Positions 13,029 through 23,439 of a stretch of DNA of 64,000 nt are shown piece by piece. Made by a program: the position numbers and the translations under genes. Position 1 is the stretch's first letter; each line of letters begins with the position of its first letter. The stretch is from assembly GCA_009763385.1 (NCBI GenBank), contig VDCT01000286.1, positions 1,054,001 through 1,118,000 of the forward strand, read 5' to 3'. Below the pieces are notes generated by a model, which worked only from the letters and a program-made list of their open reading frames with translations, did no database searches and had not been told where the DNA came from. Source of the stretch: Coix lacryma-jobi var. lacryma-jobi. Taxonomy: Eukaryota > Streptophyta > Magnoliopsida > Poales > Poaceae.

Positions 13029-13269
13029 GAGCATCTCCAATAGTTTGGTAAAAAACAGTTGCCAAGTATTATGATTTGACAAGTGACTAAAGCATATGGC
13101 AAGTGAAAACAATTTGTTTCTCTAATAGTTTGCTATTTGGGCTGCCTATCCAACATCATGGATGCCCACGGCAGCACCCACAGCGGCACCACCATCCCCT
13201 GGCCGTGGTTGAACACGGAGGCGGCGCAACATGCACCGCGCGAGCCCCAACTGTCTCTCCCGGTTCGGA

Positions 13270-13520
13270 TGTGGGGAGGCGGAGGCGGCGCGCGCGGGGA
13301 GGCGGAGGCGGCGCGCGTGGGGAGGCGGAGGCGGACGCGGACGCGCAGGGGAGGCGGAGGCGGCGCGCGCGGGGAGATGGAGGCGGACGCGCGGGGGATG
13401 CGGAGGCGGCGCTCGTGGGGAGGTGGAGGCGGACGCGCAGGGGAGGCGGAGGCAGCGCGCGCGGGGAGGCGGAGGCGGTGCGCGCGGGGAGGGGGAGGCG
13501 GAGGCGCCGCGCGCGGGGAG
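13270..13520 (+). repeat. GGCGGAGGCGG minisatellite
   Basis: Irregular tandem copies of GCGCGCGGGGAGGCGGAGGC and shorter GGAGGCGGAGGCGG units. Long ORFs appear in five frames here purely because the repeat lacks stop codons; they are not genes. Confidence 0.8.
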
Positions 13521-13543
13521 AATCGCCGATAGCAACTCCCAGT

Positions 13544-16500
13544 TGTAACACCCTAAAATTTTCTCCAATTTAAAAATAGGTGAAAATGATTTAATTATGA
13601 ATTTGTGAGCATTTAACCTAGGGGTTAAATAATTTTTAGTGAATTAAAATAAAGGTGGCAACATGTTTTTGCATTCATGCTGGTGCATCTTATTTATTGA
13701 AGTGACTGGTTTTTGCCAAAATTCAAAATGAATTCAAATTTTATTTGAAAAGACTTTGAAATGTGTTGAAAATAAAAGGAAAAGGATTTATTCCCTTTCT
13801 CTCTTTCTCCCCTTGCCTTCGGCCCAAGTCGCCTGGCAGCCCAGGCCTCCGGCTCCACTCTCCCCTCCTTCCTTTTCCGCAGTGGGCCGACCCTCCTTCC
13901 CTCCCCTTCGCCGTTGCGGCCCAGCGGGCTGGCCCAGCTCGCGCCCGCGTCGCTGCCGTCCGGCACCTCTCCCATCTCTCCCTCTGTGCGGCTGACCTCC
14001 CGGGCCCGCTTGTCAGCCGTTTCTTTCCCCTCCGCGTGAGCGCCGTCCGAGCTCTCAACTGCCGCGGCCGCACGCTCCCGGGTCCTCCGCGAGCCGCTCC
14101 CACGTCCGCGCTCTCTCCCTCGTCCATAAAGCGGACGCAGCCGCCCCCGTTCCCCCCTTTCTCGCATTCCTCACTCGCGTCGCGCAGCGGAGCAACCACC
14201 CGAGCACCACTCCGAGCTCCGCCCCGTCGTTGCCGAGCGTTCGCCGCCGTCGTCCGGCCGTGCTCGTCCTCGCCGACCCCGTTCAGCGTCTCGCCGTGAT
14301 CCGCGCCGTGGTAACGGTGCCACCGAACCCCTCCTCCTTTCTTCCAAGGTTCCCGTTGCCCTAACCACCGGTGAACCATGCAGAGCGTCCGCCGTCGTCG
14401 GCCCGACCTCCGGTCTTCACCGTCCGCCGCCGTCAGCGCCTCCCCGCCGTCCCCTTCACCGCGGTGAGAATCCCCTTGTGCTCCGCTTTCCCTCCATGCA
14501 CTTGGTATGGCTTGTGGTGCCTTCTGGTGTCGGGTCCGCGAGCGGCCATGCGCCATCCATAGCGGGAGCGCGCACGCCGTCGCGAGGCGCCGCGACGTCG
14601 CGGTGTGGGCGCGCCCTCGGCCCTGCCCCGCAGACCCCCCCCTGGGATCTAATCCGTGCCTTCCACGATCGATCCGACGGCCGTGAGTGGCCCGTACCCC
14701 TTCGGGGGAGTTTTTGTTAAAGAACCCCCGAAGAAGCCTTGAATCAACCCGCGCTCCACTCAGTACTATTCACTGAGTCTTTGCAAACTTCCGACCAGGC
14801 CCCTGCGTTTCTGTTGATTTGAGGCGCAGTCCAGCCGGCTGTGAATTCAATTTAAAATTCAGTTTAAATTCCGATTTAAAATTCAAATGCTTTTCCAGCT
14901 ATTTACAGAATTGCCACTGCATTAAAACGCTTATAAAATCTACGTTTTAGCTCCGATTTGACCCGTTCAAGTTGCGTTAGGTTCATAATTTAGTTTCCTA
15001 CCTGTTTATGCCTCTGTTAGTCGGCTTAGATCAGTTTAGTTTCAGGGTTTATGTTAATCTTGTTTAGGTCTTTAGAAACGCCGTTTCGGCCGTATCTTTC
15101 GCGTCGTAACTCCGTTTTCGGTGAACCAAAACTTGTTGTGATCGTAGAAACACGTCCTTCTGTTTTATCAAAGTTTTATTTCTGTTTATTACTGTTTGGT
15201 GTACTGTTCTAATGATAGTCATGTTTGCTTTGTATGTATGCGCCTGGTATGCGTGTTGATGTTATGTGATCGAGTAGATGGTGAGTCGGTGTGGTACGAC
15301 CAGGACCCTTCTTTCGACGATCAGCAGGAGGACCAGTCTTTCAACAACCAAGGCAAGTTAGCATGGGATCTCCTTGTTACCTATTCACCTTACTATTAAT
15401 TTACTCATTTATGCATGTGTCCAATTGAGCAACCTTAGAGACCCACTTAGCTTTGTTATCTGTGATGTTCTTGACTCCGTGGGATATATGCATATGGGTA
15501 GAATGCTAGTGCTAACTGACTTATAACTGATCCAGTCCAATGATGAATATTTCTCATGTTGATATGATGATAAACGGTTAATAAAACTTGCTGTTAGCAA
15601 AAGCTGGGATTGACAGTGCTACCATGAGTGCTATATGGCTCTGGTTTTAGCTCAGTAAACTGGACCTTTTCTAACTTGTTAGCGGTAACCCGGAAGGGCG
15701 CAAGAGGGGCTTGCCTCTACGGATGTAGGGCTGCTCCTGTTCCTATGAGTATAGCTGCGATGGCCTTGTGCCATAGGAAAGGGGGGTTTGCTACGTCTGA
15801 TTGCCAAGGAAACCTCGCGGCCCTAACCTGTTAGACGAACCAGCGAAAGGCTTCATAGTGTACCCTGCCGATCTACCTTGGAAGTGGATCAAGAGGTTGG
15901 CCGCCTCGGGCACAAGGGCAACACGGCTTGTGGGTAAAGATGCACAACCTCTGCAGAGTGTAAAACTGTTATAACAGCCGTGCTCACGGTCACGAGCGGC
16001 CCGGAAAACTAGCAGAAACTATGATACCTGAATAAATTGTTTCTTTATGTTGATGGTACCTTATGATGTTTTAATTATCTTTGTTGGACAAATGGATCAT
16101 GGGTTAAGGGTTAAGCACAATATTCGTTCACCTTAATGCTAAAACTTTGCCAACTTAAAAGCTAACTGCAGTCAGACAGTGTCAGCCTTTTGAGCCTCAT
16201 GAACCCTATGTTAGCTTGCTAAGTACGTGGAGTACTTACGCTTGTTGTTTATCTTCTTTTTGGGCAAAATCCCGGATGGGTAACAGATGAAGGTGGAGTT
16301 GGTGACTTCCCAGAGGACTTCTAGGCTAGCTGTTTCCCCAGTCAGCTTTCCCTGTGGAGTTGGTCTTGTTAGCAGTTCAGTTATCTTTTGTTTCGCTTGA
16401 TGTAAGACTTGTGTTGATACTATCGTTATGTAATAAACAATGTGATGATGCCACTTTTGTAATTTGTCTAACTTATGTGTGTGATCGTTTCCTGGGCACA

Positions 16501-16546
16501 CATGAGTAATCCGCCTCAATTTTATCCTTAAAGTTGGGGTGTGACA
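13544..16546 (+). mobile_element. Solo LTR, gypsy family A
   Basis: Begins TGTAACACCCTAAAATTTTC and ends GTTGGGGTGTGACA, 3003 bp. The flanks are CCAGT (13539-13543) and CCAGG (16547-16551), a 4-of-5 target duplication. No internal retroelement genes are present, so it is a solo LTR. It sits inside the TIR element at 13029-16700 and is therefore younger than that element. The GC-rich middle (13800-14700) yields long spurious ORFs in several frames. Confidence 0.88.
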
Positions 16547-16700
16547 CCAGGCCGCGCGCAAATATGCGCGCAAGGAGGCTGAGAATAGCAAGTTGCTATG
16601 ATTTGGCAACCCAATTAGCAAACTGTTGGAGCTCAATTTTTATTGTTTTACCAAAAAATTAAGGATGGCAAGTACATTTACCAAACTATTGGAGATGCTC

Positions 16701-16986
16701 TGAAACTAGTAAACTTTGAACAGATGACAGAAAGGGCTGATAGGCAGCACCTCTTTAATTTCTTTCACCAGATAGATAGATCCCTAGTCAAAGAAATGAG
16801 TGTCTTACTTTTTTTTGTCTATGGACCACTTCCTTTTCCTCTTTAATTTACTTCTCTTCAAATAGGAAAAATTGACTTTTGTGAGCCATTAGCATTTATT
16901 AGCTTGTCCAACTAACTAATGAACTAAAAACCTGTTAAGCTCTTATCTAAAAAAGAAGCCGAGACCTATTAGGTTATATGATTACC
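16701..16986. other. Spacer between two related TIR transposons
   Basis: No gene. It starts with AAACTAGTAAACTTTG, almost a copy of the sequence left of the 13029 element. Confidence 0.5.
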
Positions 16987-17669
16987 AAGCATCTCTAACA
17001 ACTCCCTAAATCAACTTGGTATTCTTATAAACTTGGCAAAAACACACAAAAAAAAACCTCTCCAACAACTCCCTAAATCAACTTGTTATTTTTCTCAACT
17101 GCGTATCCAGCCCCATCGCGCGCGGAGCCGAGTGCGTATCTCGCGATACCGTCGTCCCGATCAACGAAAAGGAACCGCTGACCTCCATGATGGCGGCTGT
17201 CTGCGCGAACTGCAGCGGCCTCTCGACGGCAGCGGGAGGTGGCGTCAGCGTCGTCATCGCCGACGACCGCCCGCAGCATGAGGCCATCCAGCGGGGCGTG
17301 GGAAGCCAGCGCAAGGCCGTGCAGGCCGTCGAGTGGCTATCGTACACCGCCAGATTCGCTATGCCTTTGCGAGGAGCATGGTCGACAGGCCACACTGCTA
17401 GCTGTAGCTGCTTCGCTTCGCATTCCATCCTTCGCATACCGCCACGTCGTCATGCTGCTCCGGCGAAGGAGGTGGAGGGCGATGAGCGTGCTCCGGGGGA
17501 GGAAGGTCATCTCCTCGGGCAATGACAGGCGGGTGTCATATGTCATCCTTTATTTTTACCAAGTAAGAATAGTAATAACTTGTTGGAGAGAGATCTTTTT
17601 TTGACTTGCCAAATAAAATAGCAACTTGCTAATTAGCAAGTGATTTTTACCAAGTTGTTGGAGATGCTC
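16987..17669. mobile_element. TIR DNA transposon, relative of the 13029 element
   Basis: The left end AAGCATCTCTAACAACT and the right end, reversed, GAGCATCTCCAACAACTTGG are imperfect inverted copies and match the ends of the 13029-16700 element. A second copy of the left end lies at 17058-17090. The GC-rich interior (17110-17520) could be captured host sequence but shows no domain I recognise. TTA occurs near both outer edges, not at identical distance. No transposase. Confidence 0.65.
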
Positions 17670-18480
17670 GCCGTTAGCCATATGTGTTCATAGAATACAG
17701 ACCCTCTCTGTCGTCATACCATCCTGCATTGTTACCACATATTGAGCACTCGTCATACCATCCGATTTAGTATTCGTATCCAAAATCCGTTTTAGTATTC
17801 GTATATATCCAAGAAAAAAAAAGCCAGATATCCACATAATTATCTATTTAAGTGTTCATATTTGTTCAGTCCAATAAATTAATATCCATACCATTTTCAT
17901 CCTTCCCAACCAGAAGTACAGTCCATCTGGACCATCTATTTATTTTATTTTATAATTGTTTATACGTATAGCTTATAAATATTCATACTATTTTCATCCA
18001 TAATCCCGGTTAAAAAATAGGAATAAAGTCCATTCTCATCCGGGGAGTGTGAAATCCATCTGTTATTAGTGTGACCATATATTTATTTTATTTTATATTG
18101 TTTATAACGTATAACTTATAATAATTGGATAGTAGAATTAATAACAAATTTATCTTACGCTATCAAGTTATGTTATAAATTAAAAATTATTAGTTAAATT
18201 ATTGTTCAAAGATTTTGGAGTTTCAATCATGATATACTTGTGCGCCTTATGAAAAAGAATGGAGACAGTAGCTAGCTAACCAATAATACTGATCAACTTA
18301 AATAGACCCTTCGATCTGGCGTCGTTAGTCGTTACTGGAAATAAAATCAAGCTCGAAGGTCTCACATGTGCATGTGTGGGATCATCTCGATGTAAATTCA
18401 AGGGAGACATTAAACTTAAATTGCACGATAACGTCACATGAGCTCATGGAATCTAGTGCACCGATCGAGCCACTGATATA
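17670..18480. other. AT-rich intergenic sequence
   Basis: Contains a partial internal duplication (TTTATTTTATTTTATA...GTTTATA...ATAACTTATA at about 17940 and 18085) but no gene. Confidence 0.5.
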
Positions 18481-18744
18481 CTCCCTCCATCCCAAATTAC
18501 AAGGCATTCCAAGAATCTTGGAGAGTCAAAGTTTTTCAACTTTGACCAAAGTTCTAGAGAAAAACACAAAGATTTATAACATCAAATATGTATATTATGA
18601 AAATATAACTAATGAAGAATCTAATTGTACTTAAATTAGTTGATATCATAAATATTATTATCTTATTATATAAATTTGGTCAAAGTTGAAAAACTTTGAC
18701 TCTCCAAGATTCTTGGAATGCCTTATAAATTGGGATGGAGGGAG
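18481..18744. mobile_element. Stowaway MITE with long hairpin arms
   Basis: CTCCCTCCATCCCAAATTAC...GATGGAGGGAG between TA duplications at 18479-18480 and 18745-18746. Each arm has a stretch of more than 40 bp (AAGGCATTCCAAGAATCTTGG and onward) that is inverted almost perfectly, so a transcript would fold into a long hairpin. 264 bp, no coding capacity. Confidence 0.9.
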
Positions 18745-18746
18745 TA

Positions 18747-19265
18747 TAATTTATGAAAAGGTTGGTCAACGAACTTGCTAAAACTAGTTAACTAGAAGTA
18801 GAATATCACGTCGGTACGTGTCATGCCTATCACGTGGAACTGCCTACGTATACATATATATCACGTGGGTACATCACGTAACCTACAAGGTTGTGCATGC
18901 ACCGTTGATGACACATCATGTGGGTACGACATGTTTACAGGCGTATATAGAGTTATAAAACCGCATGTAACATCATGCCCTCGGTCACAGAAACCAGTAT
19001 AAACTAGATTTATCATCTAGTGTTGCTTATAACTTGTAAAATTCTTCCTCTTTCAAATTAAACTATAAGTCATTATAGCTTTTGTGGAAACATAAGATTT
19101 TGTTATCTAATATATCCAAATAGGTGATCGATCTCCACTACCATGTTTTCCTGCAATTCTACGAAGCCACCTCAGTGTTCACCTCCCCATCTGTTAAAGC
19201 GCAATTGAAGCATCCCTTCAGATGAGCATAGAAACTCAGGCGAGGTATTTTACCTCCTGCGCTAC
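18747..19265. other. Intergenic region with a CACGTG cluster
   Basis: Between 18805 and 18935 the word (T)ATCACGT(G/C)GGTAC or a close form occurs about four times, including CACGTG palindromes at about 18830 and 18867. Such G-box/ABRE-like words are common in plant promoters, but no gene follows here. Confidence 0.45.
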
Positions 19266-20225
19266 TGTAACACTCTAAAATTTCCTTCCTTTAAAATAGA
19301 ACTAAAATAATTAATTTTATATTTTTATGCTCACGAGTACATAGGAAAAATAAACTTTTTTATTGAAATTAAAATTTATCATAAGGTACCAACATATTTA
19401 ATTATACATGTTGCATTTGATTTACTAAAATGTGTGGTTTTGGCCAAAATTCAAAATGAATTCAATTTTTTTAAAAATGGATTTGATATATGCTTTGAAA
19501 TAAAAAGAAAAGAGAAAGCCTTCCCTCTCTCTCATTTTGGGCCTGTACAGCCCAGCCCGCTCCCACTCTCACTCTCTCGGGCATGAGCCCAACATGTACT
19601 CTCGACCGTCCCTTCTCCCGCCCCGCGAGGCCCAACTTGGCCACGACCCAGCTAGAGCGCTAGCCTAGCAGGCCGCTCAACCCTTGGCCACGAACCACGC
19701 CTTCACTCGCTTATAGGTGGAACCCACTAGCCAGATCCATCTCCAACCCGGAGGCAAATCGAGTGTGGAGTTTGCCTTATGCCACAGCCACGCCATGAAT
19801 CCTTGCCAAACCTAGCTTCTTCATTTGCTTTTTGCGCAAACCTAAGCTTGTATAAAAGTTGTCGTACCCTGCCGCCATCCTCGCCATGGTGCCCTAGCTC
19901 ACTCGCACTGCTCGGTTTAGATCTCGCCACTGTGTGGTCAGAGCTACCGCCACCATAGCCTCTCTCTAAAGCCTCTACAACACCCTGGGCCCCTTTATGC
20001 ACTTCGTGTCGACGTAATGAAACTGCAAAGCTCTTTTCATTGCTCCATATCCCTCTCTTCTCACCGCTAACCAATGCTAATGTGCGAGTAGCCCACCGGC
20101 TTCCCCAACGAGCGACACACAGTCGTCGAACCTTCTAGGACCCCGCTAGGCATCTCCGATCAGCTAAACCTGCCCAAACCGCCCCAACTATCCGTTTCAA
20201 GATCAACCGCCCAGATTAGAACTTA

Positions 20226-20352
20226 CGAACTATTTGGTACTGAGGCATGTAACGCAAACGTAAATGAAAATAGGCAGCATATGTTACCGGCGGGATGCTT
20301 GATTGAATTAATTTTATTAACGTTTGCGTTACTTTGCATCCAGCCAAACAGC
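20226..20352. mobile_element. Small Tourist-like MITE
   Basis: The left side CTATTTGGTACTGAGGCATG plus TAACGCAAACGTAA and the right side TTAACGTTTGCGTTAC plus TTTGCATCCAGCCAAACAGC are imperfect inverted copies. About 125 bp, nested in the old LTR. Confidence 0.5.
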
Positions 20353-20639
20353 ACCTTACCTTTTTGCCTCTTTATTAACGGGTCCACTGCACAGTGTGAA
20401 CAAGGTCCACGGGGCCATGTTACAAGTTCACCTGAACCCATCCACCTGCAGCCACCACGTGTGATCCATGTAGGCGATGACGCGGTCATCAACACCACCT
20501 CAATAGGAAACATGTCATTTGATCCATTTTTCAAATAAGCCCCTCTATTTTCCTTTTATAAACCCAGAGTCCATTCCTATTCAAAAGTATTTCAAAATAA
20601 GCCATGATTCTTTCATAAAACCCCCGTGCTTTACAAACA

Positions 20640-21300
20640 TTGAACCTGTCATCCTTGCCCTCGTAGAGAAGCAGGCTTTAGTCCCGGTTCCTAACCCCTT
20701 TACTCCCGGTTTTTCCAACCGGGGGGACTGCCAATCCATGACTAAAGGTCTCAGGCTACTGGTAGAGAACCAGGCTTTAGTCCCGGTTCCTAACCCCCTT
20801 TAGTCCCAGTTTTCCAACCGATACTGCTAATCCATGACTAAAGGTCTCAGGCTTTCCCGGGTCCGGGACTATCAATCTGCGACTAAAGGTCCCAGGCTTT
20901 AGTCCTAGGTCATTCAATCGGGACTAAAGCCCACCCTCAAGACAAAAAAATTATTATGCTTGTGAGATTCGAACCCAGGATCTCTCGCCTCACGCGTAGC
21001 TCACTTATCAACTCAGCTACACAACACATATGATACAAATCTAGATGCTCTCCTTTTGAATTCACTTGTGAGGGACCTTTAGTCCCCGCGTGAGAGACCT
21101 TTAGTACGGGTTGGTCACACCAATCGGAACTAAAAAGGTCACCCTTTAGTTCAGGGGGTTGTGTTATCAGCTGGGACTAATGTAGACCATTTAGTCCGGG
21201 TTGGTAACACCAACCGGGATTAATTCTTAATTAGTCCCGGATCTAATTTTAGCCAAGACTAAATCCAAATTTAGCTGCGGTTCAAAAGTTTGTTCCATTC
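20640..21300. mobile_element. CACTA-like remnant with CTTTAGTCCCGGTT repeats
   Basis: Many copies of GGCTTTAGTCCCGGTT and its inverse AACCGGGACTAAAG, a subterminal word of a common grass CACTA family. A roughly 101-bp unit (GTAGAGAA.CAGGCTTTAGTC) is tandemly duplicated at 20663 and 20764. Terminal CACTA bases are not preserved. Confidence 0.55.
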
Positions 21301-22138
21301 GAAAAAAAAGATTTATTTCTTTTAAATCAAAAATCAAGTTTTAACTATTTACCAAACTACTAATACATTCTTTGGGCCATATCTTTCACATTTTAGCTCT
21401 GTTTTGACCCATTCAAGTTGCGTTAGATTCATAACGGCGTAATCTACGCGTTAGTAACAATGTCTACCTACCATGTCACTAGCTCTATAATTTCATGATC
21501 TAAAACTTCATTAATAATGATGCAACTAGTATAAATCTCCAGGTAGTTGTTTGTTTTTCACTATAGCTTCGATTAGCGTGCTTTTCATGACTATTTGTTC
21601 ATAGCAATGCGTAGATTTGTTTTAAAACCTTTTTTATTGATTGGTGTTTTTCTAATCTACTATGTTTGCAATGTGTCTATGTGGATACTTGTGTGGTGCT
21701 TTGTAATCATCTCAAGTCAGTGAGCTTTACATGGTGATCAACAAACAGTTCTTTGGAGGCTACAAACCATCAGAAGAACATCAGAGTTTTAGACATGTAT
21801 AGCCTGAGATCTTCTTTATTGTCCTATTCACCATAATAATTTCGAATCATATGCCTTCATCTACCTTGATACCTAGAGGAATTTATCCTAGTTATTTGAT
21901 ATCCCAATTCCTTGTCACCTTAGGAACGATATGCATATGGGTAGCGTCGCCTGGTGCACGCCATCCCCCGCCTTCTCCGACGGGCAACAAGGACTTCATC
22001 CCCGTCCATCTAGGGCCTACTCCGATCATATCCATGCCCTCCGAAAACCAACAAGCGTATGAATATGATCTAGTGGCGGTAGAAAATAGCTGCTTTTTTT
22101 ACAAATTGAATTGTAGAGGTGGCTGGATCTAGCACTTG

Positions 22139-22594
22139 TCAATTAATATGTTTACTCCAGCATTGAATTAACCACTTTGGTGTCGAGCCTTGTTGTGGAA
22201 TCCATAGAGTTTCATCAAGCAGGGCATCCAAGGAATAAGCAGCAGACTCCAATAAAGATCCAAAAATCCCGCGAGAACTGAGAACATGATACTTGGATCT
22301 ATGATCGACTAATAATACAGTAGAGTTATAGAGAGGATGGTTGGAAATGAAGCAGAGCTCGACACCCACTTGGGCCAAGCTTGGAATATGTCAACCATAC
22401 ATTGGCTTGGATGGTAAGCCACACCCACTAGCAAATTCAATTGGCATCAAGGAACCCGTTGTTAATTGCTTGGCATGCACATATCCTAGGTCTAGATTCT
22501 TCAATTTTCGCTCGGGGAGGACCTGAGGAATTGAAGGTGAGACTACTGAAACAGTGATCCAGAGATTACCTAAAGCAGCTGGGTGGCTTTTCAA
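22139..22594 (-). pseudogene. Unidentified decayed coding fragment
   Basis: Two minus-strand reading frames (22594-22391 and 22378-22139) lie end to end, with only a stop and a short gap between them. Together they give about 145 residues of ordinary protein-like composition, including LKNLDLGYVHAKQLTTGSLM and VELCFISNHPLYNSTVLLVD. I do not recognise a family. It could be part of a transposon protein or of a cellular gene. Because the ORF pair is short and broken, the call is weak. Confidence 0.25.
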
Positions 22595-22828
22595 TAGTGT
22601 TATTGGCCTCCATTATAATATAATAAGAAACGGTGATACCGAGGTAAGTGATTTGAAGAGCTCAATAGAGTATCTAGGGAAACACGAGTTTTGTACCTCA
22701 TACCCATGTGACTACACCACATTGAAGTGAGATTTACTTCGCTTCACCCTGTAAAAGAATTATATATAATAAGAAACCTATCCAGTCTCACTCTCACAGA
22801 CATGATAGCTGCGTCCTTGCGTCCTGTC

Positions 22829-22836
22829 TATAAATA
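22829..22836 (+). promoter_or_regulatory. TATA box of the dirigent-type gene
   Basis: TATAAATA lies 95 bp upstream of the ATG at 22931, which leaves room for a 5' leader of about 65 bases. Confidence 0.65.
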
Positions 22837-23162
22837 AGAAGATCGCCACAGTAGCAGCAGCAGCAGTATTTGCTAGTAGCCCCTGTGCTGTGTGCAAATA
22901 CTTTGAGATCCAAGGTACGGTCTAGCAGCCATGGCGACGACGGCGGAGAAAGGAGCCTACTTTGAGATCGAGACTGTGAGGCTGCCACAGAAGGAGGTGC
23001 GCATGACGCTGTACGTGCACCAGTACGTGAGCGGCCCGAAGAAGAACCAGCAGGTCGTGGTGCCCAGGGACGGGGGCTTCGGCGTCATTGCCGCCAACGA
23101 CTGGACCGTGTTCGACGGCACTGGCAGCGGCGCCAACCTCGTCGGGAACGCGCGGGGCATGC

Positions 23163-23229
23163 ATTTGTGCGGTGCCATGAACGGTGAAAGCTGGAACATC
23201 TATTTGTGCGGTGCCATGAACGGTGAAAG
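23163..23229 (+). repeat. Exon fragment duplication, 39-bp period
   Basis: ATTTGTGCGGTGCCATGAAC plus GGTGAAAG occurs at 23163 and again at 23202. The second copy abuts the MITE remnant at 23230. The duplication lengthens exon 1 by 13 codons before a premature TAG in the MITE. Confidence 0.85.
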
Positions 23230-23369
23230 TTTAGCCACTAAAGTTTAGTCACTTTTAGTCACTAAAGTTCCAAACACCCCCACTAAAAGTCACTTTTAAC
23301 ACTACAACTCTAGTCACCTCCACTAAACTTTAGTGGCTAAACTCTAGGGGGTGGAAACCAAACACCCCC
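23230..23369. mobile_element. Tourist-like MITE remnant in the dirigent gene
   Basis: Inverted patches TTTAGCCACTAAAGTTTAGT and ACTAAACTTTAGTGGCTAAA, with a right terminus ...GGAAACCAAACACCCCC followed by TTA, the usual PIF/Harbinger target. The left terminus (expected GGGGGTGTTTGG) is missing, so the exon junction is a deletion or rearrangement point. Confidence 0.65.
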
Positions 23370-23439
23370 TTAATCACACATAGATACACCCGTAGAACCT
23401 CAATTTAGATAACGGGCTTAGCAGACCCGTTAACCTAGT

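Larger units (their letters stand above)
13029..16700. mobile_element. TIR DNA transposon carrying a solo LTR
   Basis: The outermost 24 bp at 13029-13052 and 16677-16700 are perfect inverted copies, starting GAGCATCTCCAATAG. Inside are further inverted patches (GTTGCCAA / TTGGCAAC) and a GC-rich core. Without the LTR at 13544-16546 and its target duplication, the element would be about 664 bp, close to the 683-bp relative at 16987-17669. No transposase is present, so it is non-autonomous. The superfamily is not clear because no clean target duplication is visible. Confidence 0.75.
19266..22040 (+). mobile_element. Degenerate gypsy LTR (family A) with nested insertions
   Basis: Starts TGTAACACTCTAAAATTTCC at 19266 and follows the 13544 LTR through the GCCAAAATTCAAAATGAATTC block. 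It resumes after nested elements at about 21390 with TTTTGACCCATTCAAGTTGC and at about 21930 with ATGCATATGGGTAG. The right terminus is not found. Sequence divergence and nesting mark it as the oldest copy of the family in the window. Confidence 0.6.

Noticed and set aside
13103..13573. Long overlapping Arg/Gly/Ala-rich ORFs on both strands
   Set aside because: They lie in a GGCGGAGGCGG minisatellite that lacks stop codons in several frames; no domain, no gene structure.
13694..14720. ORFs up to 271 residues in the GC-rich middle of an LTR
   Set aside because: They fall wholly inside the solo LTR, overlap one another on both strands and have repeat-like Arg/Pro-rich composition.
17187..17604. 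GC-rich ORFs inside the 16987 element as a captured gene
   Set aside because: Three frames and both strands are open over the same stretch and I see no domain; capture remains possible but unsupported.
23411..23439. Possible Helitron 3' end (AACGGG...CCCGTT hairpin, then CTAG and T)
   Set aside because: The hairpin lies only three bases from CTAG, closer than usual, and no TC start or body could be defined.
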